NCBI GenBank assembly: GCA_030248295.1
Contig: JASANH010000134.1
Coordinates: 1-64,000 of the forward strand
Direction: 5' to 3'
Source: Mesodorylaimus sp. YZB2_4
Taxonomy: Eukaryota; Nematoda; Enoplea; Dorylaimida; Dorylaimidae
Length of the DNA stretch: 64,000 nucleotides
Part shown: in pieces, positions 21,092 to 32,714 of the stretch
Position numbering within the stretch: position 1 is the stretch's first letter
How the letters are laid out: every line of letters begins with the position of its first letter
The notes under the pieces: model-generated
The model's database searches: none
What the model was told of the DNA's origin: nothing
Seen by the model: the letters and a program-made list of their open reading frames with translations, nothing else
Program-made: the position numbers and the translations under genes

Positions 21092-22138
21092 TCATGGTAT
21101 ATATGTGTAAAGTGTGCACAATGTATCACTTTTGAATCTATCAGTTTCTGAGCTATACCAAGAAAATAGCTCGCATAATTTGATCGACTCATACCAATTG
21201 AAACTGCGACACCAAATTTGGCTGGCGCAATGGTTGGTGCACTTTTGTAGTGAATCGACTTTCGATGATTCCACAACTGCCTCGTCCATGCATTTCGATG
21301 TTACTTTAACAAAGTCTTGCTCTCCATCTAAAAATTCACGTTAAAAAGATGTTCACAAAAATCTCTCTCTATTGCTTACTGTAAAAAGTGCACAAGACAA
21401 AAATGTTTTCTGACCAATACAGATCTCCAAACATGTTAGAGCGTCGGGTTGTGTTTTTCAAAAATATCCATGCCTCTCTGTCGCTTGGCGCAGATGCATT
21501 CAAGGAGTTTCTCAACAGAGTGTTGAATCCAGTCAATTTGGTAGCGCGAGTTGCATCGCCATCGAGCCAACGAACTCTTTCCATGTTCGAAAGCCCGTCA
21601 GCATCACCTCTCGCTGCTACCCACGCCCGGCCGGGTATAGTTGATGGCCCCTACAATGATACGATTGTGAAATATTGCAATCTGTTTTGTAGCTGCGTAG
21701 AATAACTCAGAACCTTGAACAAGTTGTTGATAACAGACTCGGCCTCGGAATAAGTATGGATATGGGCGAATGTGCCTCCAGTTTGCCTGCATATGTCGAA
21801 GCTGTCTCTCCAGCTCGCCACAGTGTATCTCTTGCCGTTCAGGGTCTTGACTGATTGGTTTTCCACTCTGGCCAAATAAAAGCAACGACCGCCATTCACT
21901 ACACCAATGTAGTCGACTTCACAACGGTCGATGAAAGTCGATTGGTTATGGAAACATTTTAGCAGACCATGAGCTGCAAGAAAGATCGAAAAATTTTGCC
22001 ACCTCCTTGTGTGCACAATATACAGAACAAATAATTCTAGGTCATACTGGGGTATACAGCAAAACAAAGTGGTTTACTTGCGTTGGCTTGAAGAAACGTG
22101 AGAAGAAGCAAAGCACGAAGCTTCTCAGATATTGCCAT
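21092..22138 (-). CDS. secreted C-type-lectin-like + PAN/Apple protein (gene B), intact
   Basis: Four exons join in consistent phase: 22138-22078 (phase 1), 21973-21714 (phase 0), 21650-21380 (phase 1), 21327-21092. All introns are GT-AG (104, 63 and 52 nt). The product is 275 aa. Residues 1-20 are a signal peptide (MAISEKLRALLLLTFLQANA). A C-type-lectin-like domain follows, with CEVDYIGVVNGGRCFYLA, SWRDSFDICRQTGGTF, AWVAARGDADG and RVRWLDGD. Residues ~205-275 are a PAN/Apple module with six cysteines, including IWCRSFNWY and CELFSWYS. No EPN/QPD or WND calcium-sugar signature is seen, so carbohydrate binding is uncertain. PAN modules bind protein or glycan partners outside cells. It is the best-preserved of two intact members of a local five-member family. 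Confidence 0.85.
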
Positions 22139-22687
22139 GTCAGAAAAACGTTTTAAACACTTTGTGACTCATGGGTTGCTGACCTACGAACTGTCGAACG
22201 TTGTGCCCCATATACTCGGCCAACATTTTTGTACTAGCAGCTGTTGCTAACTATTTAGCACACGAAGTTGCTCTTCAATAAAGGAATGTTAGCAGAAATA
22301 GGGTAATTGCTGTCTAGAATTGATCTCGTTTTTGTTGCGTCATCTTCACTCCGTATTTTACTAAGCTGCAGTATTGTGAAGATTGTACATCGACACGAAT
22401 GGGCTGCTAATGAATCGTGTGTGCGAAATTGTTCACGAAGTCTTTGTGAGTAGCAAGCTCGAAAAATTAACTCACCAGAATCGACGCGTTAAAAACTATG
22501 ACAACTTTAGTGACTTTGAAATCAGCGTGGCTAAGCGCTGCCCGTAAGCTCGCAAGATTGATTTTTTGAAGGAGAGGTGTGAAGGTGGGGATCAGAAAGT
22601 ACCAAATACATACGTGGATGAATTGATAAATATGAATTGGCAAGGTAGAAATGACGCAACTGATGGACAATCTCAACGTAATTTCGA
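22139..22687. other. no gene; upstream flank of gene B
   Basis: Non-coding sequence upstream of the minus-strand CTLD-PAN gene B. No convincing core promoter motif was recognised. Confidence 0.4.
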
Positions 22688-22812
22688 CCCGATCTGTAAA
22701 TAACGTCAATTACGGAATTTTGCCACAAGAGGGACAGAAATTCCAGGTGCTGCTCAGCACTAAGCGACAGCTGGCCTTCGGCCAAGGCTCTAAGCGCGTG
22801 CACGACAGGATG
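22688..22812. repeat. 125-bp direct repeat, copy 1 (of 30510-30634)
   Basis: Nearly identical to 30510-30634. The minus-strand frame is open in both copies (LSAEQHLEFLSLLWQNSVID), so it may be a piece of transposon coding sequence. No family is recognised. Confidence 0.6.
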
Positions 22813-22899
22813 AGGATGGATGCACCTAGCACTGATTGTGAGACATGCTCTCTGGACAACTCACGTTCACGAGCTGCCTTCGGACAAATTGAAGATCTT

Positions 22900-22995
22900 T
22901 AGTGTTGATAAAATTTACCCTAAGTTCAAGGTCAAAGATCTGTCAGAATCTTGATTGACTGACCTCTTGTCAAAGTCAGGGTCAGAAAATTTGAT
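22900..22995. repeat. solo hAT-like terminus with TGACC/GTCA motifs
   Basis: It begins TAGTGTTGATAAAATTTACC, close to the right end of the 2478-6796 hAT element (TAGTGTTAAAAATGACC read inward). It has CAAGGTCAAAG, GACTGACCT and TCAGGGTCAGAA motifs inside. The opposite end was not found. Confidence 0.45.
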
Positions 22996-23164
22996 TGTGC
23001 TTCGCTCTAGAGTAAAACCCACTCACCTTAAAACCCTTTTTCGCTCTAATCCCAAGCAACCTTTTAACCGCTGTTTTCGGAGCGAGCCCGCGCATGTGTG
23101 GGCGCCAGCGGGTTACGGTGCTGCACGGCGCGCGGACCGCCCCACGTCGATTACAGTCGATTCA

Positions 23165-23790
23165 GGGAACACAGCCACGAGTAGTCTTGTTGCGCCCCAC
23201 AGCCGAGGTGCACGAGTCAAGAACGTGTTTTGGGCTGAATTGGACGATCACCTTACTTGATCCATTCCTTATCAATGTATTAGCTCCAGTGAAGTTCTGG
23301 TCTGGTACCCCATCGCCGTTGTACCAACGCACATTTGGCAAGTCTGACAGTCCATTGCTGTTTCCCATGGCCGCTCTCCAAATCGGGGCTGTCTCAAAAA
23401 CATGCATGTTACTTCAAAGACATGCGCAGCAAATATGTCGTCTTTGTCTGGAAAACAAGAACATTTTAAATGCATCGTGGATGGACGTTGCTTCACTAAA
23501 AGTGTCGATTTGGCGAACGTGCCACCAGTGCGATAACACAACTCGAAAAATGTTCAGAAAACGCAAAGGTCTCGATACTTCTCTAACTTATGCCCAAGAT
23601 TTCTTTTTAAAAAAAGCCCTTTGCAAAATTCTTGGTCCATCTGCGCGCTGGCATTCATAAAATGTTTAGGTTTAGAGTGGGAAACTGCTTGGTCGGGCCT
23701 AAATTATAGTGCTGTGTGCACAGAAGTAAAATTGCCTCACATGCATTGGGAGAATAAAATATTAATAGGAAGATACAATTTCCGCGTTGA
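23165..23790 (-). pseudogene. CTLD-PAN gene remnant (D)
   Basis: Sequence at 23560-23780 aligns with intron 1 and exon 1 flank of the intact gene at 34300-34450. Most of exon 2 is deleted. Its end (CYRTGGTFAK) is frameshifted and the donor GT is changed to AT. Exon 3 begins ETAPIWRAAMGNSNGLSD and stays open to RWYNGDGVPDQN before drifting. There is no PAN exon. The order matches gene A at 33.3-34.5 kb with losses, so it is a dead copy. Confidence 0.7.
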
Positions 23791-23955
23791 TCAGATTACA
23801 ATTTTTAGTTTCGCAAATCTTCGCGATCTGTCACCATCGTTATCCCACTAACCCATATGCATGCCTCTGTGATGTGAGTGGTGCATTGCGGTAATGGAGT
23901 CAATCAAAATGCCGGAAGACTTGATTGGACAGCAGGAAAGACATACCGTACGTGA

Positions 23956-26900
23956 TTAGTTATGCTCATAGCTATGCGCGACGTCAGTCAAATAGGTTTT
24001 CTGCCCACTCTTAAAAAGGATGCAAAAACATTTAAAGTGGGACAAATTCACCAAACGGGAAACTCCACCATCCGCCACAGTGCAAAAACATAATCCATAC
24101 TTTCGATCATTCCACAGTTTCCTTAAATCTGAATTCAAAGGAGCGACGTCATCCGTAATATTATTAGAATCGTGAATTTTAATTTTTGCAAATACTTCGC
24201 CCCCACTGACAATAAATTGATTGATCTCTCCGAGAAGTGACACCTAGTCGCTCGGATCATGGAAGCGCCCGATAAAGCTACAGGTGTTTCGCTCTCTCTT
24301 ATAACCAGTAGAATGGACGAACATGCCTTTAGTGCGCGCCCTTGCGAATGCTGAACATTCCTCGCGGACGATGCGAGCTGAAGAGAGTAAGCTATCGTCC
24401 GCGTCGAGCTGAATCGCGTCTTTTACAGAGGCTTCGTCGTTGATGACGACAAAGAGGTCAGATCCATCTGAAACATAAACTGAATTGAGGAAACATTAGT
24501 ATCATCAACTGCAGCTGACTCACCTTCAAGAAGTCTTAAAATCGCCTCACCCGTTGCATTTTTTCCTTTTTCTTCTTTCGCCCACTGACAACAGTGCTGT
24601 TGCAAGGCAAAACGCGACGATACTTGATTCATGCAGCCGAATGCATTGCTCACCAGAGGCACAAATAACCTGTTAAATCCTTGACACACGGAAAATTAAA
24701 AATATATTTAGAATATTAATTAAGTATCTCAAAGGCTTCCTCACCTCAAATGCAAAGGTGCTGTAATTTTGCACGGGACCCAAAAGTCGCACATATTTTG
24801 TCATATGTCGAGAGGCGTGGATGTTGTAGGTGCTGTTTTTCTCGCCAAGAAACCTCGAAACCGAACGCTGCCATTGATCGACTAGGCAATCCAGTTCGGG
24901 CAAATCTTGAGATTAAATTTTATCTTGAGTCAAGCGGCGACTGATTTCGTTGTAGCACTAGCCAATGCCAGAAGTCGATCCCGTCCTGTCCGTGGCGCAA
25001 TAAAACATCCTTGAAAATTGGTACTATCGCGTACAAAATCATGTGCTTGTATTCGATGGCTTTGCTCTGTTTCCACCGATCCAATGGTTGAACTGTTCGT
25101 CGAAACTCGTGAGGAAAACGTATCTGAAAGATGGTATAATTTCAGAATGCCTAGCTACCCACTGGTTACCCTAGCTTACTTGCGATTGAGCTATACTTCC
25201 CTCCTCCAGTTCTTTTTTGCTGATGTGCCATCCTTTTCTGCTGCCTCTCACCTGAGGTTCCAGCAAAGCAGTTAAAAGTCGATCAACGACACCGCGGTAC
25301 GACTGATGCATGAAATCTAATGGATTTTGTTTTCCAATATCCATAAATTTGGTGAGAACAGATTCGCCCTTGAGGCCCATAATCGGCTCTTTGCTGGCGC
25401 TCCTTTTGAGCTAAATAACATGCATTGTTTCGTTTTTAAATTCAGATTTGATATCGTTATGGGTGTGGTTTAAAAAACTTTCCAAGGAAAGCCGTAAAAT
25501 TGGCTTGGCTTTGTCATAGGTTGCATGGCCCTACATTGGAAAAATACCTCGGCGAGCGGATGGTCTCGAAAATTTCAGCAAATATACCTATTACAGCTCA
25601 AAGGTTGTTCTTTGGCTAGCTGATGATTATTATAATCGTACCTTTAAATATTGATAAGCTTTCTGATACCATTCGGAGGTTTTCTCTGGCGAGTAGAAAG
25701 CGTACGGTCAGCAAAAAGTTCCATCTATTTTCATTCCTACGTCTTGACAGTCCATACAGCCGAACGAACCATTGAACTGTGTATGTTCCAAAATGCTCGC
25801 TCTTGCTGGTAGATCAAATACAGTTGCTAAAATTCGAACTTTGACAGCGTGAATATTTTCAGATGACCAGGCGATTCCGATGTTTTGAAGCCGATCCAGT
25901 TCCATAAGCGGGACCTAGAGAAAAATATAACTCAGCAGGGCACACACAGCCCGCACAATAATAATAGTTCCAGTAGCATACTTTTACCAGAATCGACCAG
26001 TCGGGCTTGTGCACCCCGAGCCACATTGCCCATAAAATGCAGTTCTCAGAAGAATAACGCATCTTTGGAGGTAGTTTAGCGATGACGGAGTTGACTGGCC
26101 ATAAGCTGCCTGTGCTTGCGTACATTGGTCGCGCTCCGTCGGCATTCATGATGAGATTAATAGTTAAAACTCCTTCAGCTGGATTCTCGCCGAACGACTG
26201 GTATAATTCTCCATTTGTGTCATCAGTGACTTATCCATGAAATTGTGCGACCTTGAATTCATAAATGTATGCAAGCATTGTTGATAGGCGCACTTTGATC
26301 AATGCAGTGATCTCTAATCAATCTAGCTTTCCTGTAAGCCAAACAAGTACCGGCTGAAAACCACTAACTTGCCGTTCAAGCTACAGGTAAAATACCGACT
26401 GGGGCTTTGCTTGATGTTGTATTTCGAGCAACTTGGTTTTTGACAGAACTTGCCATCAAAAGCACAGCTGCAACTTTCGCAAACTCACAATCGTGCCCCG
26501 CTTTTTCTTATTTTAACCTCGACAATGCGTTTGCATGCGCGATAGCGAAAACGCTTCTTTAATTGATGGCTTAAGGCAGATGCTGATCAATTTGATGACA
26601 CCGTCCATGGCACAGTCGCTGAGCCGAAATCGCCGCTGCAAAGATATGATCAGGGTGGCCACCTGGATCACGGTCAATGAAGAATGAAAATGACGAAATG
26701 TCTAAAAGAAATCATCATGTGCCGTTTCGGTAAGATCGATATCGTCGTAATCTGACCGATCAACGTCTACGTCGACCAAGTCCGTCCCATCATCTCGGTT
26801 ATGAGTTTTATCGTTCAATACTGGAGCCTGAATAAAATCGTCACTCAAAAGCCAATCGTCAGTCGATTTCTGGCTGGATGAAGCTTCCAAATGACTAAAA

Positions 26901-27031
26901 TCAGTTTGTTGATCACTTAGCGCTGGGTTCTGTTGATGAGTGCTTTCGTTCGTTGCTGAATCGAAGGACTCTTGCCGCCCTATACGCTTTCTTCCTTTTC
27001 TTCCACTGGGCGGCCTCCCTCTCTTCACCAT
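23956..27031 (-). pseudogene. EnSpm/CACTA-like transposase gene, probably decayed
   Basis: From 27031 the minus strand encodes a basic start (MVKRGRPPSGRKGRKRIGR) and an acidic linker. Exon-like blocks follow: RFRLSDCAMDGVIKL; INLIMNADGARPMYAS with STGSLWPVNSVIAKLPP (near 26150); an intron with a good donor K|GTATGC and acceptor CTCTAG at about 25918; VFDLPARASIL, then FNGSFGCMDCQDVG; GLKGESVL then LDFMHQSYRGVVDRLL (25380); and HASRHMTKYVRLLGPVQNYS (24800). The frame ends SYEHN at 23956. These blocks in this order are the hallmark of Transposase_21/EnSpm-type enzymes of animals. One junction near 24690 does not keep phase and several linking exons are unclear, so activity is doubtful. A shorter copy lies at 9197-9958. 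Confidence 0.7.
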
Positions 27032-28511
27032 TTGCAAATACCTATTGCACCAGCCAGAAAAAATATGACAATGTGAGTCCCAAAGTAATAAGCAAACAGG
27101 CTCGTGTCAAGTCTCGATTGTTTGTCTATCCGGCGTGAGCAATCATTTTTTCTTTACATTGCACGCTCTTATCAGACCTGCGAGAATTCGTTTAGGATCT
27201 CATATCAAAACCGCCTCATCCTGTGCGCGCGTGCCTCTGGTTTTTGTGACCACATTTCAAATGCGAGTCAATCAGATTTCAGCTTCGGGGGGGGGGGGGG
27301 GGGGCGCCGCCCCCCACAATCATCCATCATTTGGTCTTTTAATTTAAACATGGACGGCTTTTTTTCGTGGCGTCTTTCATAACTTAGAAAATGATTGCAC
27401 GTGGATCCATAGAAAATCAAGCGAGCCAAATAATCCTTCGAGGAAAAAGAAATTTGGTCGACCGATACAATGGCTTCGAAGGTATGTAATAGGCATGGAC
27501 TAGGCATGTGCTGTGCCCTCTGGCCTATGTGTGCACTGGTTCAGGGAACCGGTCCGCCTCTCCTAAGTCAGGGCCAGCACGAGACCGAGAGCGAGGTCGA
27601 GGTCGAGTGACTGGTCTGATTGCAGACATCGGATGAGAAGTAGTCTTGATTGCCTGATCTGAACTTGCTCTGTGAGCTCTTCGGGCTCGGGTCCGTCAGA
27701 ACCCCTTTGACGGCCGGCACGTGCGGCTGCTCCTCGAGTTGTGAGTCTATACGGCCTTATTGGTGTGGGGCAGTAAACTATATCAATAAGGGAGATCGAA
27801 TTTGTTCCTACTTCCTGATCCCTGCTAGCCGTCAGCAAAGTGGAAACCAGCGACGCCAACTTCTCGCCTGAAAAGATCCAACCGAAATTGAATGCGCAAA
27901 AAGTACGTTATAAAAAACCTGTTTACAAGCCGCAGTCATGGGCTGCTTCGATTCGGTGAAAAATCTAACCCATGCTGCAGCAAAAGTTGTTACTGCTATG
28001 CGATAAGTGGTTTTGATCAGGGGCCAGCGATCCAAGTGTGCTGCCAGCTTGGCTTGCAACATGGAGGATGGGAGTTATTAAAAAATCAAAAAAATAGATG
28101 ATATGAAATGGCGAAGAGAAGCCATTAGTAAAGCACGATAGATTGGTGCTCAGAACTTTTTCCGAACATAATTATGATAATCGAATTTACCGCACGCACG
28201 CTCGATTCAGATTAAAAAGGACAGAATGAAACTTTAAGCAGCAAATGGCGCAGAAACTTGACTTCTAACCACTTGTGGCCCGAATGGGGTGATAACGTTT
28301 GATTGACTCCAGACTTTGGTTGCAATAGGCACAATTTGGAGATTTCAGAGAACAAATTTGTCACTCAGCAACAATCATCTTGAAAAACACGAAATGAACG
28401 CTGACGAAACGTGCATTGATCAGTCAGCACAGTTCATACTGTGCGCTCGTTCGCTAGAATATGTCGCGAGTGCCCTATGGCAGTCCATCGTACTGTGGGT
28501 TCTTCTTAAAA
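27032..28511. other. non-coding, with a G-run
   Basis: It contains an 18-nt poly-G run and GGCGCCGCCCCCC at about 27287-27314, which could form G-quadruplex/hairpin DNA. No gene is recognised. Confidence 0.4.
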
Positions 28512-29550
28512 ATGACAAGTAACGATCAGCTTCTCACACCGTTAATTTTGTTCTTCCTGCATCGCTTTAATGCAGGTAATAAAGTTCTTAGCTTGCCCAT
28601 ACTGTGTTGTGATCCAGTTCCGACTAATAAGCAAATTAACCAATTGAATCTTAGAATACACAGATAATTGGGTTTTTTTAATACGCCAAAAGTGTTTTAA
28701 CAATCGAAGGTCCTTCATCGACGACTGTGAAAAAAACTACAAGGGCGTGGTCAACGGGGGTCGTTGCTTCTATTTAGCCAATGTACAAGGCGAACTAACT
28801 AAGAGCCTGGACAGGACCAAGTTTACTGTGGCTAAGTGGAAAAGAAGCTTCGATCTGTGTCAGGGCACTGGAGGCACATTCGCGCGGATCCACACGTACT
28901 GTACAGCGAGGCCTCGTCTATTTACAGCTCGTTTGGGGTAGGCTTTGAATTCCAAAAAAACACTTTTTTTAATTGTTTTTTTCGAGGAAAGTTTCAATAT
29001 ACCAAGCAGATCCATTGCTTGGGTAGCAGCAGAGGGCAACATAACTGAGCGGTCGAACCTAACGTACATTCGATGGTTTAGTGGATACATGGTTCAAGAT
29101 CGAAACTTGAATGGAGAAAATACTCTGAAAAGAGACAAAGCTCATTCAATGGAGCAAAATGGGACTGATTCGTGCATTGTTCTAAGAGCGCCGTCGAATA
29201 AGTTTTTGGGGATCTCGATTTTACGGAAAAGATTTTTGTTTTTTGCTCTTTCTACAGTAAGTTTATTTTGAAAAAATTTATCCAGACAAAAAGATTTTGC
29301 TCGTTGTTTTTTAAGCGAAGTGCAAACTTTTACTGAAGTCCTTAAAAAATGCATGGACGAAACAGTCGTGGTATCACTGAGTACAACATCAGCGCAAGGC
29401 TGCGCTGATGCATGCGCCAGCTGCATCTGGTGTCGTAGTTTCAATTGGTACCAAGTGACGGCGAATTGCGAGCTGTTTTCCTGGTATAGCCCTGAAGCTC
29501 GACAATTCAAGGAGGATACTTTTTGCTTGCAAGCAACATACGACCCATGA
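28512..29550 (+). pseudogene. CTLD-PAN gene C, plus strand, several lesions
   Basis: Exon 1 (28512-28575) encodes a signal peptide, MTSNDQLLTPLILFFLHRFN, and ends at a phase-1 donor G|GTAATA, as in genes A and B. Exon 2 (about 28685-28937) has KNYKGVVNGGRCFYLANV and KWKRSFDLCQGTGGTFARIH. Its acceptor is AC instead of AG, and it has five extra bases after the HTY codons. Exon 3 (~29007-29256) has SIAWVAAEGNITERSN and YIRWFSG. Exon 4 (29316-29550) is a complete six-cysteine PAN module (CASCIWCRSFNWYQ, CELFSWYSPEARQF) but is one base shorter than the 236 nt of A and B. With a lost acceptor and indels in two exons it is very likely a pseudogene, yet every domain is still readable. Confidence 0.75.
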
Positions 29551-30509
29551 TAAATATAGCGGCGGAAGTATGCAGTTCTGCAGATGAAGTCGCTCGCACG
29601 ATGGGAACGAGCTTGAAGAATAAAACGGCTCACATATGCAATTCATATTTGGTTTTTTTCCAGTATCATCAGATATAGGGCGAAAGTTAGAGATGAATCT
29701 GGGATTGTTTAAATCTGACTACAAGTTCTTTTTTAAACTAACGATAAGCTAGCTCGGGAGAAGCATATATCGGTTAGATGAGCATTCACAATCGACTTAA
29801 TTATTCACTCTTTCTCGGCTAAACACATTAACCACTTTAGTCAATGTCTCACTTGTCAGGGCAGTCATGGTATAGTCACGCTTCGTCGCTTCGTCGCGAC
29901 GTCCACAAAGAGACCCGCTTTTTTGACTCCCCGCCTCCCTCTATCCACGTTCCGTCCATTTCGCCTCGAACCCCCTATAAATAGACGTTTACTTTAGCGG
30001 ACCACCTCCAAAGCATTTATTTATTCTAAAAAAGCAAACCTCCTAGCGTGTTTCTAGAGTCTGTCTTGCTGCTACGATGTAGTATTTTGGAACATGACAA
30101 AACCTGGAAAGATATTCTCTTTATTATAACTATTTGTTTTGCACCACCCTGACGCAGGTTTGTCGAGTCTCTCTCAGTTCTCACTTCATTCACAGTTACC
30201 TAAAAAAATTTGTAAATTTCCGAATTCTTCGAGTTTTTTCAACTTTCTGAAACACTATTGTTGTTAAGCAGGTATAGCTTGATTAACTAGTTGTAATCAT
30301 GAAGAAAGTGGATTTTTTTATTTGGTATTAGCCTTGTTTATGGGGTTTTTAGGATCAACTTCAAGTTTGATAATACGTTGAACTTTATCTATCTCGAGAA
30401 GAACTTGATGAAGTCTTTCCTCTGACTTTTCTTCTTTTTAAAATCGGATCGCCCATCGGGGGGAGCGATTTGTCCTCCAGGATTTTTTGCCAAAAACTTG
30501 GCCTCGACC
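29551..30509. other. no gene; one TATA-like site
   Basis: Non-coding. It includes a TATAAATA at 29976-29983 after a C-run, listed separately. No exon could be tied to it. Confidence 0.35.
29976..29983 (+). promoter_or_regulatory. TATA-box-like motif
   Basis: TATAAATA preceded by CCCCC and followed about 30 nt downstream by a purine-rich start-like context. It could be a host promoter or an LTR promoter. No downstream gene was identified. Confidence 0.2.
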
Positions 30510-30634
30510 CGATCTGTAAATAACGTCAATTACGGAATTTTGCCATAATAGGGACAGAAATTCCAGGTGCTGCTCAGCACTAAGCAACAGCTGGCCTTCG
30601 ACCAAGGCTCTTAGCACCCTTAGGACAGGACGAG
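30510..30634. repeat. 125-bp direct repeat, copy 2 (of 22688-22812)
   Basis: See 22688. The two copies share GTAAATAACGTCAATTACGG and CAGGTGCTGCTCAGCACTAA with few differences. Confidence 0.6.
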
Positions 30635-30665
30635 AAACTAAAACAACATTTTGAACAATCATTGT

Positions 30666-30996
30666 TCACCGAGGTAAGAGTCGAACCCTCCCCTCCAAGT
30701 GCACATCCAGCGTAACGACTTCCACTCTGCAAAACTCATCTCTGCACCTGCAGGAAGAGCGCATCGATGCAAATACAATACGTGTTCAAGCTGTCCCCCA
30801 TTATTTCATCGAGGTCAATTTCTCCCTTTTTTCTGCAGCATTTTCAAGCATGAGCTAACTTATGGCCGATAATTAGTCTTATGCGAGATCCAGCTGGGCC
30901 AGGTTCTTCTGCATGTCAAGAACTCGTTTTTCGACAAAGACTGAGAGCGGTTTGACTGACCATATGCAACGGAGAACGCATCGCGAATCACTTCAG
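30666..30996 (-). repeat. tRNA-like-ended repeat and BEL/Pao remnant
   Basis: 30666-30940 aligns with 32715-32940: both end on the minus strand in GGTTCGACTCYCACCTCGGT, a T-arm/box B-like sequence, and share the GATAATTAGTCYTATGC block. Close to the Harbinger border, a minus-strand frame at about 30900-30990 contains SVFVEKRVLDMQKN, which resembles the FV.NRV.EI block of BEL/Pao Pol. It may therefore continue the pol relic that stops at 32185 on the other side of the insertion. Confidence 0.4.
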
Positions 30997-32184
30997 GGGC
31001 CTGTTTCACCACGACTCCCTGACTCCGGACGCAAAACCTGTGGAGTCTGGAGTCCGAGGCCCGGAGTCCGGAATAAGAGCGTTTCGCCACGTACTCCGAA
31101 AAGGAGTCTAGTTGCTGGAGCGGAAAATTGACACCAAGGAGCAAGATGCGCAGGTTTAGTCGCACTATACTCGCCTTTGTATGCTGGAGAGAGAGGCAAA
31201 CTGTGAAAGATGCTATTAATGTCTTTGGTAATTTTGTTTTTGATCTTGCTCACTAATTTTGATCCGAAGGAGATGACAGTAATTTAGCAAAGCACACATA
31301 ATATAATTATAACAATTTTTTTAATTTTAAAAAATGATTTTGAATCAGCGTGATAACATTACAATACTATAGCATGACCCTGCTAAATGTGGACGTAGGC
31401 CACGACAGCAGTTGCAGCGCGGCGGGATGGTTGATGACAAGGAAGATATAAGAAAACGACTATGATTCATACTTCGTGGTTAAATATGCTGTAGTTTTAT
31501 GATAGTGCGTACCCTGCTAAATGGAAACTAACGATAAGACTAGTAGAACAAAGGCTAGGGTGCCCCAAACAAAATAAGAATGAACACATGAGAAACGTAC
31601 TCAAGCACGTGTCTACATAGATTGTGGCATTGGCAGTTTGATCTATAAGACAGCAGGGTAAAACTGATTACTATCACTATATCACCTTCACAATCAGAAA
31701 AATATAATCTGGTTCTTCCTCGTGAAACCTCATCCCGTTTCTCAAAATTCTTTTCAAAATCGCCCTCAGTTCACGTCGAAACCGATCCTTGACGCACACT
31801 GTAGGTAGATACGTAGACACTGGTCGTAGTTGCAGCATTCGATCAGGCTCCTTGTCATCCTCTTCTAAATTCAAGTTATCGTAGAATCCAATCGCTTCCA
31901 TTGCTCAGGCTTATGCAGAAAAGGGGTTTAAAATGTGTTTTAGAGTCACGCGAGACTCCAAGGTTTTTGCTCCGAATTGGAGTCAATTTTCTGGAGCCCG
32001 CACACCATGGAGTCTCTTACTGTAACTTTTGGTGAAACGCAACGAAGCTCCATTGGCACCTAAAGGACTCCGGGCGCCGGAGTCCAAAATTCTGTCTGAC
32101 TCCAGAATGGTGAAACACTTTTAGCACTCCAGTCCGGAGTTGGAGTCTCTGGATAGGAGCCTGGAGCCGTGGTGAAACAGGCCC
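30997..32184. mobile_element. PIF/Harbinger-like non-autonomous element
   Basis: Inverted ends GGGCCTGTTTCACCACG (left, 30997) and the same read inward from the right (32184) are flanked by CAG on both sides (30994-30996, 32185-32187), a 3-bp target duplication of the CWG type. Subterminal arrays of GGAGTC/GACTCC motifs occupy ~31010-31120 and ~31950-32170. The interior (31200-31950) has no recognised transposase. A 74-aa minus frame at 31677-31901 is unassigned. It inserted into a BEL/Pao pol relic. Confidence 0.75.
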
Positions 32185-32685
32185 CAGATCGCGATGGAAA
32201 CGATGCTGCCTGGGAAAGCTTGCTACACATATTTGACTATCTTCACGCCCGAGTCCACTCCAAGGCGTTCCAAGCGAGGTATCGTTATTGTTCTGGTTGG
32301 TGCCAACCTTGACTTCGCGAAGATGATGTTGGCATTGATGAGGTCTGGCGATTTTTGCGGATGCGTCACAGACTGCGTGATGTTCAAGTAGGATGTCGTC
32401 TTCGATGTTTGTGCCAATCCTTCGTGGAATATTTTGTGCCTTCGGCTGCAATTTTTCCTCTCGGATTATTTCGAATGCTCGTTTCTGACTTGCCAGGAAC
32501 GGTTGCGCCCACTGCAGGTGGATTAACCATAAGCTTCGCACAAACACTTTTGCCTTAATGTATATTGGGCAAAATATGCCGAGTAGGTCAAAACTTTGAT
32601 GCACAAGGCTGATGATAGCTCGTTCAGTTATGAAGTCTTCTGTGAGTCGTTCAAGTTGTTTGATGCTGATGCTGTATGCTCGCAC
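32185..32685 (-). pseudogene. BEL/Pao retrotransposon Pol fragment
   Basis: The minus frame reads TERAIISLVHQSFDLLGIFC, then IKAKVFVRSLW, the classic LS..A..FDPLG..SP....K...Q.LW block between reverse transcriptase and RNase H of BEL/Pao elements. HHAVCDASAKI follows (the H.FCDAS RNase-H-like block), after which the frame drifts. The Harbinger-like element begins at 32184 and interrupts it. RT, protease and integrase cores are not seen in frame, so this is a relic. Confidence 0.7.
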
Positions 32686-32714
32686 ATCCCAAGGTATTTC
32701 ATATTATTTTTTAC

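Noticed and set aside
27287-27304. G-run as a telomere-like or regulatory element
   Set aside because: A simple homopolymer in intergenic DNA, possibly a sequencing slip; no repeat unit is seen.
32017-32183. C-terminal half of the 222-aa minus ORF as BEL/Pao Pol
   Set aside because: From 32184 leftward the frame translates the Harbinger-like TIR and GGAGTC array, so only the part right of 32185 belongs to the Pol relic.
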